From: an uncultured Gammaproteobacteria bacterium
GTDB taxonomy: Bacteria > Pseudomonadota > Gammaproteobacteria > Pseudomonadales > Azotimanducaceae
Direction of reading: 5' to 3'
DNA: 32,482 nt
NCBI GenBank assembly: GCA_913050215.1
Contig: CAJXBG010000041.1
Span: forward strand, 1-32,482
The notes under the pieces were generated by a model. The model made no database searches and was not told the DNA's origin. It saw only the letters and a program-made list of their open reading frames with translations. Both the position numbers and the translations under genes were made by a program. Shown piece by piece: positions 1-7,864 of the stretch. Within the stretch, counting starts at the first letter, position 1; every line of letters begins with the position of its first letter.

Positions 1-234
1 TAACGCTTATAGACCTCGCTAACCATAAACTGGTTCCGGGAAAATGAATCAATCCCGATTATTTCGAAGAAAATTGGAGAAATTCGACGGATAAGCAGCT
101 GTTGTGGGCAAAGTTTGGGATAATCAGGTACAGGGTCGGGTGCCCAATCATATATAATCTTTCGTTTTCAGGTGGCGCGATGATTTTCAAAAGTTTGCGT
201 CTGAAATCGATCAAGAGGCAAGTCTCAATCTGAC

Positions 235-486
235 TTGAAACAAAAAATGGAACTGGAAATTAATCAGACACTGGATGCCAGCGGTCTAACCTGTCCTTTG
301 CCTTTATTGAAGGCAAAGCAGGCGCTCAACAAACTCAATACTGGCGAGATTCTGTCCGTCACCAGTACTGATCCGGGGTCTGTACGAGACTTCAAAGTGT
401 TTTGCGATCAGAGCGGGCACGAATTGCTAAAATCCGATACGAGTGAGGCCGAAACGTGTTTCCATTACCTACTGAGGAAATCTTGA
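235..486 (+). CDS. TusA/SirA-family sulfur-carrier-like protein
   Basis: This small protein belongs to the TusA/SirA/YeeD fold, whose members carry persulfide sulfur on one cysteine and pass it to tRNA thiolation or other sulfur pathways. The signature is visible near the N-terminus: LDASGLTCPLPLLKAK, with the carrier cysteine in the CPxP motif (residue 16 if the ATG at 247 is used, 20 from the TTG at 235). The rest is a short alpha/beta domain of normal family length, about 80 residues. The start is uncertain. TTG 235 overlaps a TGA in another frame, and ATG 247 is four codons inside; neither has a well spaced ribosome site, since the AAGAGG at 213-218 is too far upstream. The permease gene begins three bases after the stop, so the two are surely co-transcribed. 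The exact sulfur acceptor cannot be told from sequence. Confidence 0.9.
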   Translation: MKQKMELEINQTLDASGLTCPLPLLKAKQALNKLNTGEILSVTSTDPGSVRDFKVFCDQSGHELLKSDTSEAETCFHYLLRKS

Positions 487-489
487 TCC

Positions 490-1584
490 ATGTATGAGGT
501 GATGCGTGGCTGGGTAAACCGGTTTCTCTCGGATGAAGAGGGTGTGCTGCTAGCTGCTCTTTTGATTGTCTCGGTCATTATCATCGTTACTATGGGTACC
601 GTACTTGCTCCATTATTGACTGGCATCGTTCTGGCCTATGTCATGCAAGGCGCAATTAAAACCATGGAACGTTTCCAGATGCCGAAAGGGCTCGCTGTTT
701 CCATCACATTTGTCATCTTCATGGGGTTTTTCTTAAGCCTGCTATTTTTTGTCATTCCTCGAGTCTGGCGTCAGTTGCAATCGCTTTTTCAGAATATTCC
801 CTCGATGGTTGAACGAACCCGGGATTTACTGGGTGAGTTACCTCTTAACTATCCAGAGCTGGTTAGCGAGCAACAGGTCACAAGTTGGATAGAATTGCTC
901 AACAGCGAGTCCGCAGAGCTCGGGCAATGGTTGTTATCTTTTTCTCTATCTCAGTTGCCATTACTCGCTGCGGTTGCGGTTTACATTATGTTGGTGCCTT
1001 TACTCGTGTTTTTTATTCTAAAAGACCAGCAGCAGATTCTCGCGTGGTGTAGTTCGTATCTCCCAAGCAAAAAACCATTGCTCGACAGAATTGGTCGGGA
1101 GATGGATGAGCAGATGGCGAACTACATCCGGGGTAAGGTGGTTGAAATTATTATCGTCGGCGGTGCGAGCTTTGTTTTCTTCCAATTGATGGGGCTTGAA
1201 TACGCTGCGCTGCTAGGATTTCTTGTCGGCCTTTCAGTCATAGTGCCCTACGTTGGATTTGTCGCTGTGACATTCCCCGTGCTGATAATCGCTTACTTGC
1301 AGTTTGGCTGGGGGTCTGAATTTATAACGATCTTGATCGGCTACAGCATTATTCAGGGTATTGATGGTTTTTTTATTGTGCCGTTACTCTTTTCGGAAGC
1401 GGTCAACCTTCATCCCATTGCTATCATTACGGCCGTGCTTGTTTTTGGGGCATGGTGGGGCGTTTGGGGGGTGTTTTTCGCAATCCCTCTAGCGACCTTG
1501 ATTAAAGCAATCATGAGTGCATGGCCACAGACGGGACATCCGATTCAGGGAAATACAGCCGTCCCGGCATTAGAAAAAGTATAA
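490..1584 (+). CDS. AI-2E family (PerM-type) membrane permease
   Basis: A 364-residue polytopic membrane protein of the AI-2E transporter/PerM family. Long hydrophobic stretches lie at about residues 18-50, 65-92 and 153-180, followed by a cluster from about 215 to 345. The typical family segment is present: VIVPYVGFVAVTFPVL, then GFFIVPLLFSEAVNLHP near residues 295-320. The region between the early and later membrane segments (about 95-150) is a soluble loop, as usual. Family members export small molecules or act as Na+/H+ antiporters in some species; the substrate here is unknown. The start ATG follows a GAGGAAA at 474-480 with normal spacing. The gene sits between the TusA-like gene and dapA, an order known from pseudomonads and relatives, where it seems to be conserved by operon structure rather than by shared function. 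Confidence 0.9.
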   Translation: MYEVMRGWVNRFLSDEEGVLLAALLIVSVIIIVTMGTVLAPLLTGIVLAYVMQGAIKTMERFQMPKGLAVSITFVIFMGFFLSLLFFVIPRVWRQLQSLFQNIPSMVERTRDLLGELPLNYPELVSEQQVTSWIELLNSESAELGQWLLSFSLSQLPLLAAVAVYIMLVPLLVFFILKDQQQILAWCSSYLPSKKPLLDRIGREMDEQMANYIRGKVVEIIIVGGASFVFFQLMGLEYAALLGFLVGLSVIVPYVGFVAVTFPVLIIAYLQFGWGSEFITILIGYSIIQGIDGFFIVPLLFSEAVNLHPIAIITAVLVFGAWWGVWGVFFAIPLATLIKAIMSAWPQTGHPIQGNTAVPALEKV

Positions 1585-1598
1585 AGAGAGAAATAAAA

Positions 1599-2522
1599 AT
1601 GATTACAGGTAGTATCGTTGCCTTGGTAACGCCCATGCATAAAGATGGCTCGCTTGATTGGGAGCGCATGGATGAGTTGGTTGAATGGCATATTGAATCC
1701 GGCACAAAGGCGATCGTGCCTGTTGGTACCACCGGTGAGTCAGCTACCGTCGATATTCCGGAGCACTGCGAGATCGTTAAACGCGTTGTGAATGCCGTCA
1801 ACGGGAGAGTGCCGGTGATTGCGGGAACAGGTGCAAACGCGACCAGTGAAGCCATTGAGTTGTCGCTTGCTGCCCAAAATGCGGGAGCGGATGCCTGTTT
1901 GCTTGTAACGCCCTATTACAACAAGCCAACACAGGAAGGTTTGTATTTACACTTCAAAACGATCGCTGCTGCTTTAAGCATTCCACAAATTCTATATAAC
2001 GTACCGGGTCGAACTGCTTGTGACATGCTGCCTGAGACTGTCGCCAGACTGGCCGAGGTTGACGGGATTATCGGTATCAAGGAGGCCACAGGTATCCTAG
2101 ATCGCTGTACCGAAATATTGGAACTTTGTGGTGATAAAATGGTCGTTTATTCAGGCGATGATTTAACATCGCTTGATCTCATCCTTAAGGGTGCACAAGG
2201 CTCCATCAGCGTGACGGCCAATGTGGCACCCGCAAAGTTGAGTCAGGTCTGTGAGTTAGGCCGATCTGCTTTTGCGGCCAGGAAGGTGCTGGGTCAGGAA
2301 AGCCAAGCGCAGGAGTTGATCTCTGCCGCGAAATCTCTCGACGCTGAATTGGTCGGACTTCATAAGAACCTGTTTCTAGAGTCGAATCCCATCCCTGTCA
2401 AATGGGCTGTGGAGCAAATGGGTAAAATAGGTGATGGCATCAGGTTACCGATGACCAGACTATCCACAAAGTTTCAGGAACCGGTGTTGTCGGCCATGAA
2501 ACAAGCAGGAGTAGATGTTTGA
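1599..2522 (+). CDS. dapA: 4-hydroxy-tetrahydrodipicolinate synthase
   Basis: DapA condenses pyruvate with aspartate semialdehyde, the first committed step of the diaminopimelate/lysine pathway, in the cytoplasm. The 307-residue product carries all key residues at the same numbers as the E. coli enzyme: GTTGES with Thr44/Thr45, Tyr107, Tyr133 in LYNVPGRT, Arg138, and the Schiff-base Lys161 in GIKEATG. The ATG at 1599 is chosen because it follows AAAGAGAG and gives the standard N-terminus MITGSIVAL; the open frame extends upstream into the permease gene but lacks homology there. The protein is about 15 residues longer than the usual 292: an extra stretch around residues 227-245 (AARKVLGQESQAQEL region) precedes the conserved HKNLFLESNPIPVKWA block. 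The stop TGA overlaps the TTG start of bamC. Confidence 0.97.
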   Translation: MITGSIVALVTPMHKDGSLDWERMDELVEWHIESGTKAIVPVGTTGESATVDIPEHCEIVKRVVNAVNGRVPVIAGTGANATSEAIELSLAAQNAGADACLLVTPYYNKPTQEGLYLHFKTIAAALSIPQILYNVPGRTACDMLPETVARLAEVDGIIGIKEATGILDRCTEILELCGDKMVVYSGDDLTSLDLILKGAQGSISVTANVAPAKLSQVCELGRSAFAARKVLGQESQAQELISAAKSLDAELVGLHKNLFLESNPIPVKWAVEQMGKIGDGIRLPMTRLSTKFQEPVLSAMKQAGVDV

Positions 2523-3685
2523 ATACGCAATTCCGTCAATCAATCATGATGCCCTTCAGGGGATTAACTATCATCGTACTGGCTTCAGTATTTACTCAAG
2601 GCTGTAGTTGGCTTGGTGTCGACGATGACGTCTACCTCAAAGCCGGTTCTGTGCCAAGAACAACGATACCTGAGACTCTTGATCAGCCTATTTATGATGA
2701 TGCGATGAGCATACCCGCCGTTGACGATGCGCGGGGAATAGGCGGCCAAAAGCTCGAGCTTGGGTTGCCAGAGCCATTGAGCACCGCCTTCGGTGTAGAA
2801 CAAATAGTAATTAAACGTATTGGGGACAATCGCTGGGTCTTTATTGATACACCGCCGGCTGCAGTTTGGCCTAGAATCCGCCAGTTTTGGGAGGCGAATA
2901 ACCTAGAAGTACAAACTGCCGATCCGCGGAGAGGCATCATTGAGTCAACCTGGCTAGCCTCCAGAGAGGGAGATGCAGATACGATATATGCAAGTTTGGT
3001 GAGCGGTGTTGCTTGGGCTGATCCAGGTTCAACTGTACAAAATAAGTTCAGGTTGACGATTGAGCCCGGTATTCGAAATGGTAGCTGTGAGGTCTTTATT
3101 GAGCATAAGCAGGTTCCCCTTGGCGCGCCCGTCAGACAAGACACTGCCAACTGGAACGGTGGTTCTGACGACGAGCTACTGGAGAATAAGGTCTTAAGTG
3201 AAATGGCCTACTATCTGGGAGAAAATATTAACCGGTCTATTGCCGTTTCCCGGGAGGCGATGAACATTCGCGGTAAGAGAGCGGAAATTATTCCGGATAA
3301 GGAAAAACCAGTGCTCAAATATAAACTGAGTTTCGATAGAGCATGGGCCACGGTGAATGACGCGCTCGACAATGCGCGCATTAATGTTGACGATTTAGAT
3401 CGCGATACCGCGGTTTTCTACGTGTTTTATGACGATACGATTCAGCAAGAGCCTGGCTTCTTTGGCAGGATGTTTGGCAGTGATGATGACGATAGAGAGC
3501 CCGGATTTTTCGGCAAGCTATTCTCAGGTGATGAAACCTCTGCGGTCCCTGCAAACAAGTATTTGTTGTTTTTAGAGGAACACGAGCGGGAGGTGTATGT
3601 CACCGTTAAAAAAGATGCAGACACCCTTGCCGATCCATTTATCGCAGAGCGTTTACTTAAGATCATTAAAGAGTATTCGAGCTAG
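2519..3685 (+). CDS. bamC: outer membrane assembly lipoprotein BamC-like
   Basis: BamC is a lipoprotein of the Bam complex, which inserts beta-barrel proteins into the outer membrane. The 388-residue product has a short basic N-terminus, a hydrophobic segment (about 14-27) and a candidate lipidated Cys29; the lipobox is weak (FTQGC instead of LxxC with small residues), so lipidation is inferred. Two helix-grip domains follow, about residues 80-225 and 255-388, with a typical RWVFIDTPPAAVWPRIRQFW segment. In the second domain an acidic insert carries a near repeat, EPGFFGRMFGSDDDD then EPGFFGKLFSGD. The TTG at 2519 is the best start: an AGGAG at 2507-2511 sits 7 bases upstream and it overlaps the dapA stop, whereas the ATGs at 2546/2549 have no ribosome site. 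The dapA-bamC order is standard in this bacterial group. Confidence 0.9.
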   Translation: MNTQFRQSIMMPFRGLTIIVLASVFTQGCSWLGVDDDVYLKAGSVPRTTIPETLDQPIYDDAMSIPAVDDARGIGGQKLELGLPEPLSTAFGVEQIVIKRIGDNRWVFIDTPPAAVWPRIRQFWEANNLEVQTADPRRGIIESTWLASREGDADTIYASLVSGVAWADPGSTVQNKFRLTIEPGIRNGSCEVFIEHKQVPLGAPVRQDTANWNGGSDDELLENKVLSEMAYYLGENINRSIAVSREAMNIRGKRAEIIPDKEKPVLKYKLSFDRAWATVNDALDNARINVDDLDRDTAVFYVFYDDTIQQEPGFFGRMFGSDDDDREPGFFGKLFSGDETSAVPANKYLLFLEEHEREVYVTVKKDADTLADPFIAERLLKIIKEYSS

Positions 3686-3721
3686 CGGGTTGGTTATTCG
3701 ATCTAAACCGGAGCAACCATT

Positions 3722-4492
3722 TTGCGAATAGCCTCCCTGGGCAGTGGCAGTAAGGGCAATGCAACCCTCATCGATGACGGCGAAACCTGTATTATCATCG
3801 ACCTTGGTTTCACCCTGAAGGAAACTGTAAGACGCCTGGCGCGTCTTGGTAAATCACCCGAAGATATTGATGCGATTCTAGTGACCCACGAGCATGCAGA
3901 TCACATTCAAGGTGTCTCGGTTTTTGGTCGCAAGTACAAGACGCCTGTATATCTGACACCTGGCACTCACAACCCTGAGCGCATGGGTGCGGTGCCCGAT
4001 CTCAACTACATTAACTGCCATCGAAATTTCAGCGTCGGTAGTCTGGGTGTTGAGCCTGTCCCTGTTCCCCATGACGCGAGGGAACCCTGCCAGTACGTTG
4101 TGTCCTCAAACGGGTTTAAGGTTGGCGTGTTAACCGACCTTGGTCACATTACACCTTTCGTAGAACAACAATATCACCGCTGCGATGCGCTGCTGCTAGA
4201 GTGCAATCATGATATGCAAATGCTGGATAATGGTCCTTACCCTTGGCAGTTAAAAAAACGAGTAGGTGGACTGCATGGGCATCTTAATAATGAACAAGCG
4301 GCTCAATTACTGCTTAAGATCGATCTTTCAAAACTCCAGCATCTGATCATTTCTCACATCAGCGAGAAGAACAATTCAATCGAATTGGCGTTGGAGGCCA
4401 TGAATAGCGCGTTGGATCCTCTGGTTGCCTTCAATGGCAATCTCGTTGTTGCTCGTCAGGATGAGGGTTTTGGCTGGCTTGAAGTAAAGTAA
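3722..4492 (+). CDS. YycJ/WalJ-like MBL-fold metallo-hydrolase
   Basis: A 256-residue soluble metallo-beta-lactamase-fold protein. The N-terminus MRIASLGSGSKGNATLI is diagnostic of the YycJ-like group, and the metal motif VTHEHADHIQGV supplies His56, His58, Asp60 and His61. Further ligands are plausible in LTDLGH (about residue 139), LLECNHD (about 160) and ISHIS near residue 217. Family members are thought to act on nucleic acid or phosphodiesters, but the substrate is not established. The start is TTG at 3722, with a GGAG at about 3708-3711; no ATG gives the conserved N-terminus. It follows bamC by 36 bases, matching the dapA-bamC-MBL order seen in Pseudomonas, where purC usually comes next. 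Here purC is missing and an SOS-box gene follows. Confidence 0.92.
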   Translation: MRIASLGSGSKGNATLIDDGETCIIIDLGFTLKETVRRLARLGKSPEDIDAILVTHEHADHIQGVSVFGRKYKTPVYLTPGTHNPERMGAVPDLNYINCHRNFSVGSLGVEPVPVPHDAREPCQYVVSSNGFKVGVLTDLGHITPFVEQQYHRCDALLLECNHDMQMLDNGPYPWQLKKRVGGLHGHLNNEQAAQLLLKIDLSKLQHLIISHISEKNNSIELALEAMNSALDPLVAFNGNLVVARQDEGFGWLEVK

Positions 4493-4545
4493 GCATAGTC
4501 ATTCGTAATCAAGAACCCGGTGCGGTCTTAATTTTCATTTATCTC

Positions 4546-4588
4546 TTGAATGCTGTTAAAACATACAGTACTGTATGTGTGTACAGTT
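4546..4588 (+). promoter_or_regulatory. Promoter with LexA (SOS) box over the -10
   Basis: The 20-mer TACTGTATGTGTGTACAGTT at 4569-4588 fits the gammaproteobacterial LexA consensus: CTGT, eight bases of alternating AT/GT, ACAG. A TTGAAT at 4546-4551 lies exactly 17 bases before TACTGT at 4569-4574, so the operator covers the predicted -10 element, the classic arrangement for LexA repression. The overlapping ACATACAGTACTGTATGT (4561-4578) is itself a perfect 18-bp palindrome, adding one more half-site. The next gene downstream is the small protein at 4636. The box match is seen directly; binding by LexA is inferred. Confidence 0.82.
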
Positions 4589-4635
4589 TATTGAGGGCTG
4601 CTAAACAGCGCTCTCCCAGTCAAGAGGATTAAACT

Positions 4636-4821
4636 ATGAAAATTAGACACATCAGGGGCAATTCATCAAAAGATACCTCGAATGGCATTTCTGAAGGACT
4701 TTGGTTACTCAGCAAAGGCAATAAAGTACTTTACCGTGGTAGCCTGAGTCCTTGGGAGTCGCCAAAGATTATCGCTTCAGTGTTGAAGCGAGAAGGCAAA
4801 TTGTGCCGTCAGGTTGCCTGA
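4636..4821 (+). CDS. Small basic protein of unknown function under a LexA box
   Basis: A 61-residue protein that I do not recognise. It is strongly basic (12 Lys/Arg against 4 Asp/Glu), has one cysteine near the C-terminus (Cys57) and two tryptophans (Trp23, Trp40), and has no signal peptide or membrane segment. Segments such as LWLLSKGNKVLYRGSLSPWE look like a small beta-hairpin followed by a C-terminal helix (SPKIIASVLKREGK). Support for it being real: an AGAGGA at 4623-4628 with normal spacing to the ATG, its own promoter, and a canonical SOS box 48 bases upstream. It occupies the position after the metallo-hydrolase where purC is often found in relatives. A role in the DNA-damage response is inferred from the operator only; a DNA-binding or inhibitor role would fit its charge but is a guess. 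Confidence 0.75.
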   Translation: MKIRHIRGNSSKDTSNGISEGLWLLSKGNKVLYRGSLSPWESPKIIASVLKREGKLCRQVA

Positions 4822-4861
4822 GACGAGCTTGTGAGACGCGTTAACGAGTGGAATGAGCAGC

Positions 4862-5716
4862 TTAGTGGAGAAAAGTAAACATCTTCCTTCGATAGGCCGT
4901 TGCCATAGCGTCGCCTTTACCCAAAAGCTCAAATACCTTGATCATCGTTTTTCGTGCCAGCTCATCATCAAAAGACTTGTCTTTTTTAAGCATGATTAGC
5001 AGTCCCTCGAGTGCTGCTTCTATCTGATCATCGGCAATCAATCGAACCGCAGTGTCATACTGCAATTGCAGGTCGTCTCCATTAGCTTCCCGCGCGGTCA
5101 GTAATTCGGCCAGCGGTGGCAGTTCATTAGCTAGTTCAATAAAGGCGACTCTGTTTTGTGGCTTGCTGATGCCTTCGGCATCCGTTGGCAGACTCGCGAG
5201 AATCAGTTTTGCCTCATCGATACGATTTTCCATGATCAGCAGGTCTGAAAGTTCTGTTTGTAGCGCGTGATTATGAGGTTCTTCCGAAATTACCTGTTGT
5301 AGCAGTTCGATCGCTTCGGTGCGGTGACCCTGTGCGAGATAGACCTTTATCTGCTCTCGGATTCGCTCCACCGAACTCATTGTCAACTGTTCGATCATCT
5401 CACGCAGGGTGGCTTCCTCTTGGGGCCCTTCAAGATCCTGTGCCATTTGTCCCTGGAAAATCACTTTAATAGTCGGCAGGGTTCGAACGGCAAGCTGCTG
5501 GACAATCTGCTGGTTTTGTTGCACATCAACTCTGGCGAGGATCATTTTTTCGCTAAATTCGGTAGCAAGTTTGTTAAGAATAGGCGCCAGTTGCTCGCTG
5601 GGCTCTGCGCCATCAGCATAGAATTCAAGAAATACAGGGATCTGTTGCGACTTTTCGACGACTTCAGTCTGAAAGTTCTGAACAGAGACTTCTATGATGT
5701 TGGGTGACGCGTTCAT
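4862..5716 (-). CDS. cnoX: Thioredoxin-domain TPR co-chaperone, CnoX/YbbN-like
   Basis: A 284-residue cytoplasmic protein with an N-terminal thioredoxin fold (about 1-110) and C-terminal tetratricopeptide-like helices (about 112-284), the architecture of YbbN/CnoX, a chaperone-like holdase that protects proteins from hypochlorite damage and hands them to GroEL or DnaK. The active-site loop reads FYADGAEPSEQLAP, so the CxxC of thioredoxin is gone. In fact the whole protein contains no cysteine, whereas the E. coli protein keeps cysteines; it cannot do thiol chemistry. The cis-proline region VRTLPTIKV is kept. The ATG at 5716 gives the full thioredoxin fold, with an AAGG just upstream. It is divergent from rmuC, and the two genes share the 172-bp interval 5717-5888. 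Confidence 0.9.
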   Translation of the reverse strand: MNASPNIIEVSVQNFQTEVVEKSQQIPVFLEFYADGAEPSEQLAPILNKLATEFSEKMILARVDVQQNQQIVQQLAVRTLPTIKVIFQGQMAQDLEGPQEEATLREMIEQLTMSSVERIREQIKVYLAQGHRTEAIELLQQVISEEPHNHALQTELSDLLIMENRIDEAKLILASLPTDAEGISKPQNRVAFIELANELPPLAELLTAREANGDDLQLQYDTAVRLIADDQIEAALEGLLIMLKKDKSFDDELARKTMIKVFELLGKGDAMATAYRRKMFTFLH

Positions 5717-5888
5717 GTTGACTACCTTGCAACGAAATGGATGAGTTTGAAAAGTGCGTAGGGTACCTTTTTACGCGCTAAAACTCGATAGCTCTTTGCA
5801 AAGCGCTTTGATCTGTCTCTGGTTGATAGCTGTATGTCATGTGAAGGTCCATGTAGACTACGCAGATGTCTCTCGGTTTAGAATTTCT

Positions 5889-7415
5889 ATGAGCACTGAT
5901 TCCCTTCAGCCTTACATCCTGCATCTGGTTATTACGATATTGCTTGTGGTGCCAGTTATTACAGGTGTTGTTGTATCTTTGATTGTACGGGGCCGTGCTA
6001 AAGCCAAAATTGAAGCGCAGTCGCATGAAATGGCGCTGTCTCGAGCCTCACTGAATCATGATCTTTCCACTAAGTCGGCCGCAGTAGAGGTTCTGCAGAC
6101 AAGGCTCGAAGAATTTCGGGGCGAGGCTGAAGAAACGACAGTGGCGCTTGAAAAGGCAAGGCTCGCAGAAGTCGGTTTGCAAACCCGGGTAGCTGAACTC
6201 GAGGATCAAAGAAGGACGCTGACGGAAAATCATGAAAGTTTGCAGCGAGAATGTCGCGAGTTGCGAGCCGCCAATGGCGAGCAACGTGAACAGGTCGCTC
6301 ATCTGCAAACAACCTTAAATGAACAGCAAAAGCAGAATGAAGAAAAGCTGGCGTTATTGAATGAAGCGAGAACCTCGTTGAATACAGAATTCAAGAACCT
6401 TGCTCACGAAATTTTTGAGTCCAAACAGAAAAGCTTCAAGGAGCAGAGCCAAGTGCAGTTGGACAGCGTGCTTAAGCCGCTTGGTGAAAGGATCAAAGAC
6501 TTCGAGAAGCGCGTTGCCGACAGCTATAATCAGGAGAGCAAAGATCGATTTTCGCTAATCAAGGAAGTTAAGAATCTCCAGGAACTTAACTCAAGGATCA
6601 GCCAAGATGCGATTAATCTGACCAATGCACTGAAAGGGGAAAGTAAAACTCAAGGAACGTGGGGGGAAGTGATTCTTGAGCGAGTACTCGAGAAATCAGG
6701 TCTGGAAAAAGGCCGGGAATACGAAGTTCAAATCAGCATGAAGTCGGAAGAAGGTAAGCGTTATCAACCTGATGTCATTGTTCATTTACCTGAGGGTAAA
6801 GACATCATCATCGATTCGAAGGTTTCACTCACGGCATACGAGCGATACTGCTCTGCAGATGGGGACGCTGTCGCTGAGCGCTCTGAAGCGCTTAAACTAC
6901 ATATCCAGTCGCTTAGACAGCACATTAAACAGTTAAGCGAGAAGGACTATCAGAAGCTTGATGGCGTTAGAACGCTCGACTTTGTTTTTCTTTTTGTGCC
7001 TATTGAAGCGGCATTCTCCCTAGGTGTGCAACAGGATAACGATCTCTACCTCGATGCTTTTGACAAGAATATCGTGATGGTTGCTCCTTCGACCTTACTT
7101 GCAACGCTACGTACTATCCAGAATATCTGGCGATACGAACAGCAAAACAAAAACGCGCAGGAGATCGCAAACAAGGCGGGCGCTTTATACGACAAGTTTG
7201 TGAATTTTGTGGGAGACCTTGAGGATGTTGGCGCTCGGTTGGGCACGCTCCAGAAGAGTTATGACAATGCGCATAACAAGCTTATCTCTGGTCGCGGTAG
7301 CCTGGTGGGCAGGGCGGAAGCAGTTAAAGCGCTTGGCGCGAAGGTAAGCAAAGCGCTGCCGCAGGGTGTCGTTGATCGAGCACTCGATTCATCGATTGAT
7401 GCGCCCGATAATTGA
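5889..7415 (+). CDS. rmuC: DNA recombination protein RmuC
   Basis: RmuC is a membrane-anchored, coiled-coil protein with a nuclease-like core that limits rearrangements at inverted repeats in E. coli; its biochemistry is poorly known. The product is 508 residues from the ATG at 5889, close to the 475 of E. coli. One N-terminal membrane helix lies at about residues 8-32, then a long charged coiled coil (about 35-180), then the RmuC domain. Typical family blocks are visible: TQGTWGEVILERVLEKSGLE, IIIDSKVSLTAYERY and FVFLFVPIEAAFSLG. An open frame extends to a GTG at 5754, but those 45 extra residues show no family signal and would bury the anchor, so the internal ATG is preferred; its ribosome site is weak. 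Confidence 0.93.
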   Translation: MSTDSLQPYILHLVITILLVVPVITGVVVSLIVRGRAKAKIEAQSHEMALSRASLNHDLSTKSAAVEVLQTRLEEFRGEAEETTVALEKARLAEVGLQTRVAELEDQRRTLTENHESLQRECRELRAANGEQREQVAHLQTTLNEQQKQNEEKLALLNEARTSLNTEFKNLAHEIFESKQKSFKEQSQVQLDSVLKPLGERIKDFEKRVADSYNQESKDRFSLIKEVKNLQELNSRISQDAINLTNALKGESKTQGTWGEVILERVLEKSGLEKGREYEVQISMKSEEGKRYQPDVIVHLPEGKDIIIDSKVSLTAYERYCSADGDAVAERSEALKLHIQSLRQHIKQLSEKDYQKLDGVRTLDFVFLFVPIEAAFSLGVQQDNDLYLDAFDKNIVMVAPSTLLATLRTIQNIWRYEQQNKNAQEIANKAGALYDKFVNFVGDLEDVGARLGTLQKSYDNAHNKLISGRGSLVGRAEAVKALGAKVSKALPQGVVDRALDSSIDAPDN

Positions 7416-7539
7416 TTCTTTGGATCGTTAAAATTTTATACTTGAGCAGTACAAGAACATATTGAGATCGCCTTATATTTACGCTCGTGGTGTCTGGCCT
7501 CGCGTCTCCAGTTGGCGTCCACTTACCGCCGATGTTGAT

Positions 7540-7745
7540 TTATTCACAACCTGACCCATTTTTGCATTTTGCGACTTACGTAAGTTATCCACTATTTTTG
7601 ATTAATATGATGACGTAACTCATTGAAAATTAACGCTATACCACAACTGTACAAAAAACGTACACTGATGTTTTGTTGCAAAATGGCTTTACACTGAACA
7701 TTTCTGTTTATTATCCCCAGAGTTATCCACAGATATTGTGGATAG
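7540..7745. promoter_or_regulatory. Cluster of DnaA-box-like 9-mers
   Basis: Five nonamers match or nearly match TTATCCACA: TTATTCACA (7540-7548), TTATCCACT (7585-7593), TTATCCCCA (7711-7719), TTATCCACA (7723-7731, exact) and, on the other strand, CTATCCACA (TGTGGATAG at 7737-7745). The last two form an inverted pair, TATCCACA-gatat-TGTGGATA. The matches are seen directly. Binding by DnaA, and any role as a titration or initiation site, are inference; the neighbouring genes (rmuC, a symporter) are not the usual oriC neighbours. Confidence 0.5.
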
Positions 7746-7817
7746 TTTTGGTCTATTTCAATGCGGGCTATGTTCCGGCTGATTTGTGTCGGGATAGTGT
7801 TGATTGATTGACACGAG

Positions 7818-7864
7818 ACCTCGGCTCCGTGATCCTATTGGATCAGAGCTCTGTCGGGGTTTTC
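7818..7864 (+). terminator. Rho-independent terminator-like hairpin
   Basis: ACCTCG at 7818-7823 pairs with CGGGGT at 7855-7860, GCTC (7824-7827) with GAGC (7846-7849), and GATCC (7831-7835) with GGATC (7840-7844), leaving a TATT loop. A run of T (7860-7863) follows. It is well formed for an intrinsic terminator but lies 400 bases after rmuC and only 60 bases before the symporter gene, so it may instead be a leader attenuator. Confidence 0.55.

Noticed and set aside
1-26. Possible start of a minus-strand gene (ATG at 26, reading MVSEVYKR to the edge)
   Set aside because: Only eight codons are visible, the ribosome site is poor, and no family can be judged; it could be chance.
153-158. TATAAT as a promoter for the TusA-like gene
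   Set aside because: No -35-like hexamer at 16-18 bases upstream; the match alone is too common.
158-238. Open frame ending in TGA that overlaps the TTG at 235, as a remnant of an upstream gene
   Set aside because: It has no start codon, and an in-frame TAA lies just before it; no recognisable sequence.
5754-5888. Upstream extension of RmuC to GTG 5754
   Set aside because: The extra 45 residues have no family signal and would place another segment before the membrane anchor.
7636-7675. Second LexA box around CTGTACAAAAAACGTACA
   Set aside because: It lacks the ACAG arm at the right spacing, so it does not fit CTGT-N8-ACAG.
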